Shown here piece after piece: positions 26,405 to 34,151 of a stretch of 64,000 bases of DNA. Position numbers and translations under genes: made by a program. Each line of letters opens with the position of its first letter. The stretch's first letter is position 1. The DNA is from Pseudomonadota bacterium (GTDB taxonomy: Bacteria > Pseudomonadota > Alphaproteobacteria > Rhizobiales > Xanthobacteraceae), in NCBI GenBank assembly GCA_023404675.1, contig JAEYAW010000036.1:115180-179179 (forward strand), given 5' to 3'. A model generated the notes under the pieces. The model ran no database searches. It was not told the origin of the DNA and saw only the letters and a list, made by a program, of their open reading frames with translations.

Positions 26405-26420
26405 TGTCAAAGTTATGACA
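26405..26420. promoter_or_regulatory. Second Crp/Fnr-type palindrome, upstream of 2-oxoacid oxidoreductase
   Basis: TGTCAAAGTTATGACA has TGTCA-N6-TGACA symmetry and shares the wider context ACTGTCAA...TGACAAT with the site at 20104. It lies about 160 bases upstream of the oxidoreductase and 145 upstream of the divergent hydratase gene. The rest of 26247-26564 holds no gene I can support. Confidence 0.6.
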
Positions 26421-26564
26421 ATCTCGGCCGGGAACAGGAGATTGTAACGAACTTGACGTTCTCGGCGTCCGATGTGCGGTAAGGTCGGGAAAACGGGAAG
26501 GGAGTAACGCCGGGGCGCATCGCTGCGCGGATTTTGCTCTCATCAAATTTTCTGCGAGCGTGCG

Positions 26565-27356
26565 ATGCACCATTCTGTCTGTGCTTCCTTTGATCCCCTG
26601 ATCGATGGTCTTGTCGAAGCACGTTTCACCCGCACGGCTTTCGATCACGGTTCTGTTTCCGCGCCTCTTTCGCTGGCGGAGGGCTATCGCGCGCAGCAGG
26701 CGCATGTCGACGCGCTGCTGAACCGGTTGGGGGGCGTCCTTGCCGGCTACAAGCTCGGTGCGACGAATCCCGCGACGATGAAGGCGCTGGGGTTTGATGC
26801 GCCTTATCACGGCCCGATCCTGTCGGCATGGCTGCATCGGAGCCCGGCCGTTCTCCCGCGAAGCGATTTTTTCCTCTGCGTTATCGAAGCGGAGGTTGCA
26901 TTCAGGCTGAGCCGCGATCTGACCTCGGTCAATGCGGTCGAGGACGTCGTCGGTGCCATCGGCGAAGTCTTTCCGGCTCTGGAAATCGCCGACAGCCGGC
27001 TGAAGAACTGGCAGTCGCCGGGCCCGGCAGCTATCCTCGCCGATCTCGGCAACGCGGGCGCGCTGATTTGCGGCGCGCCCGCTGCAGGGTGGCGGGAGAT
27101 CGATTTCGATACCCTTCCCGTCGCTGTCACGGTGAATGGTGAAACGGTCGCGAGCGGCACGGGCGCGGCCGTCATGGACAATCCGCTGGGTCGCCTCACT
27201 GATTTCGCCCGGCAGCGCGCGATGTCCGGTCAACCGCTGAAGGCGGGAGATATCGTCAGCACGGGCTCCTGCACGCCCCTTTATCCCGCCAAGGCCGGAC
27301 AGCGGATCATGGGGCATTTCGGGCCGCTCGGCGCCGTCGAACTGACATTGCTGTGA
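26565..27356 (+). CDS. 2-keto-4-pentenoate hydratase / fumarylacetoacetase-fold enzyme
   Basis: The 263-residue protein is of the MhpD/DmpE type, which adds water to 2-hydroxypenta-2,4-dienoate-like products of meta-cleavage. Family landmarks are KLGATNPATMKALGFDAPYH at ~62-81, IEAEVAFRLSRDL with metal-binding acids (~104-116), LEIADSRL (~141) and GDIVSTGSCTPLYPAKAG near the C terminus. ATG 26565 has only a weak ribosome site. The gene's stop overlaps the start of the next gene (GTGA), so the two are co-translated. This supports a meta-cleavage pathway. Confidence 0.86.
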   Translation: MHHSVCASFDPLIDGLVEARFTRTAFDHGSVSAPLSLAEGYRAQQAHVDALLNRLGGVLAGYKLGATNPATMKALGFDAPYHGPILSAWLHRSPAVLPRSDFFLCVIEAEVAFRLSRDLTSVNAVEDVVGAIGEVFPALEIADSRLKNWQSPGPAAILADLGNAGALICGAPAAGWREIDFDTLPVAVTVNGETVASGTGAAVMDNPLGRLTDFARQRAMSGQPLKAGDIVSTGSCTPLYPAKAGQRIMGHFGPLGAVELTLL

Positions 27357-28354
27357 TCGGGGCCCCGAAGGAGGTGCCGACCAGAACGCGAATCGCGGTT
27401 TGCTCGCCGATCATGCTCAACGATGTTCTGGCGAGGCTTGAGGGCATTGAAGGCGTGCAGGCGGTCGGCTGCGCGCCGTCGAACTTGCCGGCCAGCGCGG
27501 CTGAGGTCGACGCGATGGTTCTGGCCGGATTTCACTATACGCCGGAGCTGGCGAGCGCTCTCGCCGCATCGTCGAATCGCTGCCGATGGCTGCAACTCCT
27601 GACGGCCGGCTATGAGACTCTCGAGGAAATCGGCGTTCCGCGCGGCATCCTCGTCACCAATGCGGGCGACGTATGGTCGCCGAGCGTGGCGGAGCATGCC
27701 ATGGCGTTGCTGCTCGCGCTCGCCCGCCGTCTCCGCCGGTGCGAGACGAGACAACGGGAGGCACGATGGGACAATGCAATCCGCAACGATATGCTGTCAC
27801 TTCACGACAGCCGCCTTCTCATCGTTGGTCTCGGCGGCATCGGCCGGGAGGTGGCTCGGCGCGCCCGCGCCTTCGGAATGCACCTGACGGGCGTGTCGCG
27901 TTCGGGCCGGCCCGATGTAGCGGTCGACCGCGTCATCCGGCCGGAGCAATTGCGGCCGGCCATTGCCGTGTCGGATGCCATCGTTCTGGCCGTGCCGTCG
28001 TCGCCGTCGACGCGCCATATGATTGGCGCCGCGGAATTGGCGGCTTGTCGCCCTCACGCGCTGATTGTCAACGTCGCGCGCGGCGACGTGATCGACACCG
28101 GGGCTCTCATCGATGCGCTGGACCAGGGGCGGATCTGCGGGGCTGGGCTCGACGTGACCGATCCCGAGCCGCTGCCCGCCGATAGCCCGCTGTGGCGTCA
28201 TCCGAATGTGATCGTGTCGCCGCATCTCGGCGGCGCCGCTTCGCCACGCTACTATGAACGCCTCGTGGCCCATATTGCCTCGAGTGTGTCGGCTTTTTCG
28301 CGGGGCAGCCCACTTCCCGCCCAGCTTTCCCTTCCGTCGGCCGTTGCGGATTGA
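27353..28354 (+). CDS. D-2-hydroxyacid dehydrogenase, NAD(P)-dependent
   Basis: The 333-residue member of the D-isomer-specific 2-hydroxyacid dehydrogenase family has the nucleotide-binding motif IVGLGGIGREVARRA at ~158-172. Catalytic residues are visible: Arg in NVARGDVIDTGAL, the acid in GLDVTDPEPLP and His in SPHLGG. It interconverts a D-2-hydroxyacid and the 2-oxoacid. It starts at GTG 27353 inside the hydratase stop codon region. With the following flavin oxidase and the upstream 2-oxoacid oxidoreductase, it suggests metabolism of both enantiomers of a 2-hydroxyacid. Confidence 0.88.
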   Translation: MIGAPKEVPTRTRIAVCSPIMLNDVLARLEGIEGVQAVGCAPSNLPASAAEVDAMVLAGFHYTPELASALAASSNRCRWLQLLTAGYETLEEIGVPRGILVTNAGDVWSPSVAEHAMALLLALARRLRRCETRQREARWDNAIRNDMLSLHDSRLLIVGLGGIGREVARRARAFGMHLTGVSRSGRPDVAVDRVIRPEQLRPAIAVSDAIVLAVPSSPSTRHMIGAAELAACRPHALIVNVARGDVIDTGALIDALDQGRICGAGLDVTDPEPLPADSPLWRHPNVIVSPHLGGAASPRYYERLVAHIASSVSAFSRGSPLPAQLSLPSAVAD

Positions 28355-28372
28355 CACGGCGAGGACAGCACC

Positions 28373-29545
28373 GTGCCCAACGCACTTGAGCGATGTATCA
28401 ATATTGCGGATTTGCGCGTTCTCGCCCGCCGTCGCTTGCCGCCGATGGTGTTCGATTTCATGGATGGTGGAGCGGACGACGAAATTTCGCTGAGGCGGAA
28501 TATCTCGGCCTTTCAGGACTATGAATTCTTGCCGTCCGTGCTGGTCGACGTCTCTGCGGTCAAAACCGGCACGCGCTTGTTCGGTCGCGATATCGCCATG
28601 CCTCTGATGCTGAGCCCGACCGGAATGTCCCGGCTGTTTCATCACGCGGGCGAGGAGGCGGTGGCCCGAAGTGCTGGTCGAGAAGGATTGCCCTATGCGC
28701 TTTCCACGATGGGAACGGCCACGATCGAAACAATTGCGGAGACGACGTCATCGCCGAGACTTTTTCAGATCTACATTCTCAAGGATCGCGGGATCACAGC
28801 GGATTTCATTCGCCGCGCCGCGGAGGCGCGTTTTGACGGATTGATTCTGACGGTCGATACGCTCGCCACCGGAAACCGCGAACGCGATCGTCGCCACGGT
28901 CTCACCATGCCGCCGAAATTGACGCCGCGAAATTTCCTTGGCTTTGCGCGCCACCCTGGCTGGTCGTTGCGTGCGTTGCGGAAAAACCCGTTGGATCTGG
29001 TCAACCTGGAGAAGAGCATGACGACGGCTCTGCCTTCCCGCTATTCGCTGTTCGAGTTCAGTAACAGCCAGGTCGACCGGACGCTGACTTGGAAAGATGT
29101 CGAGTGGATTGCGCGGGAGTGGGGCGGTCCGCTGGCGATCAAGGGACTCGTCACGGCGGGTGACGCGCGCCGCGCCGCGGAATCCGGAGCGAGCGCGGTG
29201 ATGATTTCAAACCATGGCGGCCGCCAGCTCGACGCCACCGTTGCCCCCATTCGCCAGGTGTCCTCCATTGCTGAAGCCGTCGGCGGGAAGCTTGAGATCA
29301 TCGTGGATGGCGGGGTGCGTCGCGGGGCCGACATCGTCAAGGCCATCGCGCTCGGCGCGACCGCCTGTTCGATAGGGCGTCCGTATCTCTATGGGCTCGC
29401 AGCTCGCGGCGAGGCCGGTGTGGCCAAGGCGATCGCAATTCTGCGCGACGAACTGGTCCGGACCATGATGCTGCTGGGCGCGCGTGACGTCGCATCGATC
29501 GCCAACAAGCATATCGTTGACATCGCCAGGACGCCCGCTGGCTAA
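28373..29545 (+). CDS. FMN-dependent alpha-hydroxyacid dehydrogenase
   Basis: The 390-residue enzyme of the L-lactate/mandelate dehydrogenase and glycolate oxidase family uses FMN to oxidise an L-2-hydroxyacid to a 2-oxoacid. It has VFDFMDGGADDE near residue 25, LSPTGMSRLFHHAGE (~78), and the active-site HGGRQLD with the proton-acceptor His (~283). DGGVRRGADIVKAIALGA is the FMN phosphate-binding region. The start is GTG 28373 with GAGGA seven bases upstream. It is the last gene of the accessory block before the repeat and tRNA-Val. Confidence 0.92.
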   Translation: MPNALERCINIADLRVLARRRLPPMVFDFMDGGADDEISLRRNISAFQDYEFLPSVLVDVSAVKTGTRLFGRDIAMPLMLSPTGMSRLFHHAGEEAVARSAGREGLPYALSTMGTATIETIAETTSSPRLFQIYILKDRGITADFIRRAAEARFDGLILTVDTLATGNRERDRRHGLTMPPKLTPRNFLGFARHPGWSLRALRKNPLDLVNLEKSMTTALPSRYSLFEFSNSQVDRTLTWKDVEWIAREWGGPLAIKGLVTAGDARRAAESGASAVMISNHGGRQLDATVAPIRQVSSIAEAVGGKLEIIVDGGVRRGADIVKAIALGATACSIGRPYLYGLAARGEAGVAKAIAILRDELVRTMMLLGARDVASIANKHIVDIARTPAG

Positions 29546-29675
29546 GCAGCGTAACTATCGCGATCCGGGTTTTTGCAATCAATCAGCTGGAAAATCTGAG
29601 CCGTCATTGCGATGCCGGCACCGCGTGGCAGCCGTCGGACTGGTCGGCATAGGCAAATGAGCTGGGGTGACTTCG

Positions 29676-29828
29676 AAGCCCCTTTGTGCGGGCAGGGGAC
29701 TTGCGTCCAGCGAGGCACGGTTGCCTGCACCGTCCGCCGTCCCTTTCTCTCTGCATCCCGCCCTCGCAGGAACGGAATTTTGGAATCCGGCGACGGGAGG
29801 CGGAAACCGGCTGTTTGCCCGAGTCGTC
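29676..29828 (+). repeat. Dispersed repeat, copy B (right edge of catabolic block)
   Basis: This is the partner of 4290-4445 in direct orientation, with CCGCCGTCCCTTTCTCTCTG at 29735-29754 as the core, then the GGAA...TTGGAAT...GGGAGGC blocks. The 5' hairpin is CCCCT (29679-29683) with AGGGG (29694-29698). It lies in the 381-base gap between the flavin dehydrogenase gene and tRNA-Val, which otherwise holds no gene. Open frames over it are not credible proteins. Confidence 0.6.
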
Positions 29829-29926
29829 ACGGAGCAGAGAACCTCGAACACGACCCGCCAAGAGCTGGCCCCCGGAACGCGGGTCTTTGGCCTCGGTCCG
29901 CAAATGGTGGGGTCGACGGGAAAGAA

Positions 29927-30001
<75 letters not shown>

Positions 30002-30133
30002 TGACCGGCCGGGACGGGTCCGTATATCGGCTCGGCACCCGGGAGGCAAGCGCGCCGACCGCAAAATAAGCGAATTGCGGTGGCTGTGCCCTGACCGGGT
30101 CAAGACAAACGGACGGTATTCCGTGCGGGCCGC

Positions 30134-30493
30134 TCAGGCGGCCAGCATCTTGTTCACTTCTGTCACCAGCTCTCGCAGGTGGACCGGCTTCGACAGCACC
30201 TTGGCGTTCTTTGGAGCCTCCGAATCGGAGTTCAGCGCAACTGCGGCGAACCCAGTGATGAACATGATCTTCATGTCGGGATCGAGCTCGGAGGCGCGAC
30301 GCGCCAGTTCGATTCCGTCCATCTCCGGCATCACGATGTCGGTTAGAAGCATTTCAAAGGGTTCCTCGCGCAACCTTTGATACGCTGACATTCCGTTGTC
30401 GAACGACGCGACTCGATAGCCCGCGTTCTCAAGCGCTTTCACGAGGAAGCGGCGCATGTCGTTATCGTCTTCGGCGAGGAGGATTTTCTGCAT
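30134..30493 (-). CDS. cpdR: Single-domain response regulator CpdR
   Basis: The 119-residue CheY-like receiver has no output domain. It has acidic residues near the N terminus (AEDDND), phospho-acceptor D52 in LLTDIVMPEMDG, Thr in FITGF and Lys in LSKPVHLREL. Length and sequence match CpdR, which in its unphosphorylated form directs ClpXP to degrade cell-cycle proteins in alphaproteobacteria. It is transcribed away from the N-formylglutamate amidohydrolase gene, an arrangement common in this group. Confidence 0.9.
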   Translation of the reverse strand: MQKILLAEDDNDMRRFLVKALENAGYRVASFDNGMSAYQRLREEPFEMLLTDIVMPEMDGIELARRASELDPDMKIMFITGFAAVALNSDSEAPKNAKVLSKPVHLRELVTEVNKMLAA

Positions 30494-30666
30494 GATGTAC
30501 GCGATCGGTAGGTGCCCCGGAAACTACCGGCCTATTAGCCCCGTTGCTGGTAAATTTCGGGTGAAAGGGAAGCGGGTCTTGGCAGATGCATCGAGATTGC
30601 AGACAATATCTGTCAGCCTGAGGATGCTGTGGGGGCCAAGCAAGTTCCAGAAAGTTCTGCCCGCTG

Positions 30667-31542
30667 ATGACGCAGTTTGATCCGCCCTTCCAGATCGTGG
30701 AACCCGAGCGCTGGCGCGCGCCGATCATTTTCAACTCGCCTCACTCGGGTTCGAACTATCCCGACGAGTTTCTGCTGGCGTCGCGGGTCGACCTGTCGTC
30801 GCTTCGGCGCTCGGAGGATTCCTTCGTCGATGAGATCATTTCGGGCCTGAGTGGGCTTGGTTTCCCCGTCGTCAGCGTCAATTTTCCCCGCTCCTATGTG
30901 GACGTGAACCGCGAACCCTACGAGCTCGACCCGCGTATGTTCACCGGGCGGTTGCCGAGTTTTGCAAACACCCGCTCGATGCGGGTCGCGGGCGGGCTGG
31001 GCACGATTCCGCGCCTCGTCGGTGACGGTCAGGAGATTTACCGCGAGCGCCTCGATGTCGAGGAGGCGATGCGGCGGATCGAGACGCTGTACAAGCCGTA
31101 TCACCGGGCGTTACGGCGGCTCATCGCCAAGGCGCACGAGGCGTTCGGGCTGGCGATCCTCGTGGATTGCCATTCGATGCCCTCAGTCGGTCTCTCGCGC
31201 GACGAAGCCAGGCGTGCGGATATCGTGATCGGCGACCGTTACGGGACGAGCTGTGCGCCCCTGCTCACGGACGTTGTCGAGGATACGATGGCGTCGCTCG
31301 GCTATTCGACCGGCCGCAACAAGCCCTACGCGGGCGGCTTCATCACCGAGCACTACGGTAATCCGGTCAACGGGCTGCATGCGATCCAGATCGAATTGAA
31401 TCGCGCGATCTACATGGACGAGCGCCGGCGCGAGCGCGGTGTGGATCTGCCGCGCGTGACCGCCGATTTCGCCGCGTTGGCGGAAGCTCTCGTGACCATC
31501 CCGTTCTCCGGTCTTGGTCCGTATCAGGCTGCCGCCGAATAG
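30667..31542 (+). CDS. N-formylglutamate amidohydrolase
   Basis: The 291-residue enzyme of the N-formylglutamate deformylase (HutG-type) family releases formate and glutamate, as in histidine breakdown. It shows NSPHSGSNYPDEFLLAS (~25-41) with a likely metal His, the FPRSYVDVNREPYELDPRMF signature (~76-95) and VDCHSMPS (~168) with another metal ligand. No hut genes lie nearby; the neighbour is cpdR, so the physiological role may differ. The start is ATG 30667, though the ribosome site is weak. Confidence 0.88.
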   Translation: MTQFDPPFQIVEPERWRAPIIFNSPHSGSNYPDEFLLASRVDLSSLRRSEDSFVDEIISGLSGLGFPVVSVNFPRSYVDVNREPYELDPRMFTGRLPSFANTRSMRVAGGLGTIPRLVGDGQEIYRERLDVEEAMRRIETLYKPYHRALRRLIAKAHEAFGLAILVDCHSMPSVGLSRDEARRADIVIGDRYGTSCAPLLTDVVEDTMASLGYSTGRNKPYAGGFITEHYGNPVNGLHAIQIELNRAIYMDERRRERGVDLPRVTADFAALAEALVTIPFSGLGPYQAAAE

Positions 31543-31581
31543 CCCGGGCGGCAGCATCCATGCGCTTCAAACCGGCGCCCA

Positions 31582-31670
31582 AGAAAAAGGGCCGCTCGCG
31601 AAAGCAAGCGGCCCAAGTCTAGGGAGGAAACGCCCAAGGAGGGCAGCGATAACGCAGAGCGCTATCGCAC
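31582..31670 (-). ncRNA. mmgR: MmgR/suhB (alpha-r8) family small RNA
   Basis: A minus-strand transcript of about 89 nt is predicted. Its 5' stem pairs GCGATAGCG with CGTTATCGC (31646-31668). Next come a small hairpin GCCC-TCCTT-GGGC (31632-31644), the single-stranded decamer TTTCCTCCCT (31621-31630), and a terminator stem GGGCCGCT/AGCGGCCC followed by TTTTTCTT. The exact decamer and three-part layout match the family found upstream of suhB-type genes in Rhizobiales, and the next gene is indeed an inositol-phosphatase homologue. A promoter with CTTGCG (31701-31706) and CATATT (31677-31682), 18 bases apart, fits this start. MmgR affects polyhydroxybutyrate storage in Sinorhizobium; targets here are unknown. 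Confidence 0.78.
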
Positions 31671-32034
31671 CGCAATAATATGCAGATGCGACGCACAAAG
31701 CGCAAGTGTTATTGACGTATTACCCATGAACTGAACGCATGGCAGATATTACATGAATTTACGGTTCGAATTGGAAAAATCATGATTTTTCAAGTCAATG
31801 TGTGAAATGGAGGCGTCAGAATTAACGATTATTGGGGACAAAAAGTGAATATTAAAGTCAATTTATGTCGCTCAGGGCGGGCGAGAAGCCTCTGAATCTT
31901 TCTCTTCGTCCCGGGATTGAATTCGATATTCACTTCGATTTCGATGATCGCCGGATCATCACGGTTGCCGCCGGCCCGGGAGTCTTATACCCGCATTGGG
32001 CAAGGCAGCGACGGTGGTGCGCCGCCTCTGGGGG

Positions 32035-32823
32035 ATGTCCGTGACCGTCATCGATTTCGCTGCCTTCATCGACCGGCTGGCCACGGCCTCCGGCGAGACC
32101 ATTCTTCCTTTCTTTCGCACCAGCCTGAGCGTCGAAAACAAGAATCAGGGCCGGGATCTCGACCCGGTCACGGAAGCGGATCGTGCGGCTGAAGCCGTGA
32201 TGCGCCGCCTGATCAAGGCGAATTTCCCTCAGCACGGCATCGTCGGCGAGGAGTTCGGCAGCGAAAACGCGGATGCGGAATATGTGTGGGTGCTGGATCC
32301 GATCGACGGCACCAAGTCCTTCATCTCCGGCATGCCGATCTGGGGCACGCTGATCGCGCTGACCCACAACGGGATGCCGGCCTTCGGCATGGTCCATCAA
32401 CCCTATATGCGCGAGCGGTTCTCCGGCGACAACGGCGGCGCGACTTTTGCCGGTCCCGCCGGCAAGCGGCGGCTGACGACAAGGCGCTGCCCTTCGCTCA
32501 CTGATGCAGTCGTATTCACGACCAGCCCGCGTCTGATGAAAGCGCCGGATCGGGAAATCTTCGCAAAGGTCGAGGCGGAGACCCGGCTGTCGCGCTATGG
32601 CGGCGACTGCTACAGCTACTGCATGCTGGCGGCGGGGCACATCGATCTGGTGATCGAGACCGAACTGAAGCCCTATGACGTCGCCGCGCTGATCCCCATC
32701 GTGACGGGAGCGGGCGGAGTGATGACGACCTGGGAGGGCGGGCCCGCGATCAATGGCGGCCGCATCGTGGCGGCTGGCGATCCGCGCACCCATGCGGCCG
32801 CAATGAAAGTGCTGACCGGCTAG
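32035..32823 (+). CDS. hisN: Inositol-monophosphatase family enzyme, probably histidinol-phosphatase
   Basis: The ~262-residue magnesium-dependent phosphatase has motif 1 in GEEFGSENADAEYVWVLDPI with DGTKSF following (metal-binding Glu/Asp), and motif 2 in KPYDVAALIPIVTGAGG near residue 225. The GEEFG and SGMPIWGTLIAL stretches fit the HisN branch, which performs the penultimate step of histidine synthesis in alphaproteobacteria. True SuhB is possible. The start may be ATG 32035 or GTG 32041, the latter with GGGGGA five bases upstream. The long upstream gap contains the small RNA on the opposite strand and otherwise AT-rich DNA. Confidence 0.85.
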   Translation: MSVTVIDFAAFIDRLATASGETILPFFRTSLSVENKNQGRDLDPVTEADRAAEAVMRRLIKANFPQHGIVGEEFGSENADAEYVWVLDPIDGTKSFISGMPIWGTLIALTHNGMPAFGMVHQPYMRERFSGDNGGATFAGPAGKRRLTTRRCPSLTDAVVFTTSPRLMKAPDREIFAKVEAETRLSRYGGDCYSYCMLAAGHIDLVIETELKPYDVAALIPIVTGAGGVMTTWEGGPAINGGRIVAAGDPRTHAAAMKVLTG

Positions 32824-32892
32824 CCTTGTCGCGCGGCGGCCGGAGATTCCGGGCGGCTGCGGAACGTCAGTCCCTATGGCAAGGCCGAACGC

Positions 32893-33648
32893 ATGTCCTC
32901 TTCCGATCCGTCCCTCCTTCTCATCGCCGCCGTTTTCATGATCGCCGGGATTGTGAAGGGCGTGATCGGCATGGGACTGCCAACCGTCGTGATCGGCCTG
33001 CTCGCCACCCGCGTGCCTCCCGCGCAGGCGGTGGCGCTTGTCATCGTGCCAGCGCTTATCACGAATATCTGGCAGACCTTTGTCGGCCCGTACCTGCGCG
33101 ATATTCTCCGCAGGCTGTGGCCGCTGATGTTGTGTACGTGTCTGGGCATCTGGGCTGGCGGCGGGCTGATGACGGGGCCCTATGGCGTCTATGGGACGCT
33201 GATTCTTGGCGGCCTGCTGATGATCTATGCGGCGCTGGGGTTGCGCAGCGTCCGCTTCCATGTGCGGCCGGATCGCGAGAAGCCGGTCGGCGCGGCCGTC
33301 GGTCTCGTGACCGGACTGGTTGCGGCGATGACCGGCGTCCAGGTCATTCCGTCGATGCCCTTCATGCAGGCGATCGGCATGGAGAAGGACGAACTGGTCC
33401 AGGCGCTGGGGCTGTTTTTCACGGCCGCCACGGCGGCGCTCGCCTTCAATCTCAGCGATGCGGGGCTGCTGACGGTGGCGATCGCGGTGCCCGGGGCGGT
33501 GGCGCTGGCGGCCGCATTCGCGGGCATGATGATCGGACAGGTGCTGCGCTCGCGAATGAACGAAGCGACGTTCCGCCGCTGGTTCTTTATTTTTCTGCTG
33601 CTGCTCGGCTTCTATCTGGCGGTTGAAACCTATCTGCGGCTGGCTTGA
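32893..33648 (+). CDS. TauE/SafE-family permease
   Basis: The 251-residue membrane protein has about eight hydrophobic segments, and the family opening GIVKGVIGMGLPTVVIGLLA near residue 20 recurs in weaker form in the second half (GLVTGLVAAMTGVQVIPSMP). The family exports sulfite, organosulfonates or other anions. No sulfur genes are adjacent, so the substrate is unknown. ATG 32893 lies 69 bases after the phosphatase stop, and the GNAT gene follows. Confidence 0.85.
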   Translation: MSSSDPSLLLIAAVFMIAGIVKGVIGMGLPTVVIGLLATRVPPAQAVALVIVPALITNIWQTFVGPYLRDILRRLWPLMLCTCLGIWAGGGLMTGPYGVYGTLILGGLLMIYAALGLRSVRFHVRPDREKPVGAAVGLVTGLVAAMTGVQVIPSMPFMQAIGMEKDELVQALGLFFTAATAALAFNLSDAGLLTVAIAVPGAVALAAAFAGMMIGQVLRSRMNEATFRRWFFIFLLLLGFYLAVETYLRLA

Positions 33649-33686
33649 GGGCGGCCGGCCGACACCGATAGCGGGGAGATTGGTCT

Positions 33687-34139
33687 ATGATTCGTCAGGC
33701 GCAGCCGTCCGATCTCGATCGGGTTCGCGAGATCGTGCACGATGCCTACCATGGCTACATCGCCCGTAACGGTCTGGCTCCCGGGCCGATGCAGGATGAT
33801 TACACGGTGATCATCGCAAAGGGGCAGCTTCACGTGCTGGAGGATGGCGCGGACATCGCTGGTCTCGTGGTCCTGATCCCCGAGGATCGCGTCATGCTTC
33901 TGGACAACGTGGCTGTCAGCCCGCGCGCGCAGGGACGGGGCTTCGGCAGGCAGCTGATTACGTTCGCGGAGGAGCGCGCCCGCGCGGCCGGCTATCCGGC
34001 AATCCGGCTCTACACACAGGAGATCATGACCGAGAACATCGCGCTCTACCGGCGGCTGGGCTTCGTCGAGACCCACCGCGCCAGGGACAAGGGGTTCGAT
34101 CGCGTGTTCATGACGAAGACGCTCGCGCCGGAGGCGTGA
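33687..34139 (+). CDS. GNAT-family N-acetyltransferase
   Basis: The 150-residue GCN5-related acetyltransferase carries LDNVAVSPRAQGRGFGRQLI at ~72-91, including the acetyl-CoA pyrophosphate loop (RGFGR), and the closing ENIALYRRLGFVETHR. The N-terminal IRQAQPSDLDRVREIVHDAY is typical. The substrate cannot be predicted. A GGGGAGATT ribosome-site-like sequence precedes ATG 33687. It converges on the hydrolase gene with 12 bases between stops. Confidence 0.88.
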   Translation: MIRQAQPSDLDRVREIVHDAYHGYIARNGLAPGPMQDDYTVIIAKGQLHVLEDGADIAGLVVLIPEDRVMLLDNVAVSPRAQGRGFGRQLITFAEERARAAGYPAIRLYTQEIMTENIALYRRLGFVETHRARDKGFDRVFMTKTLAPEA

Positions 34140-34151
34140 AAGAGCGGATGA

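Noticed and set aside
26247..27317. Continuation of the 2-oxoacid oxidoreductase frame upstream by about 357 codons
   Set aside because: It is antisense to a recognised hydratase gene, has Arg/Ala-rich composition, and the family's own N terminus begins near 26246.
30128..30143. Palindrome GGCCGCTCAGGCGGCC at the end of cpdR
   Set aside because: It includes the stop codon region and lacks a T-run; probably chance in GC-rich DNA.
31589..31614. Terminator for the N-formylglutamate amidohydrolase gene
   Set aside because: The hairpin lacks a T-run on the plus strand but has one on minus, so it is assigned to the small RNA.
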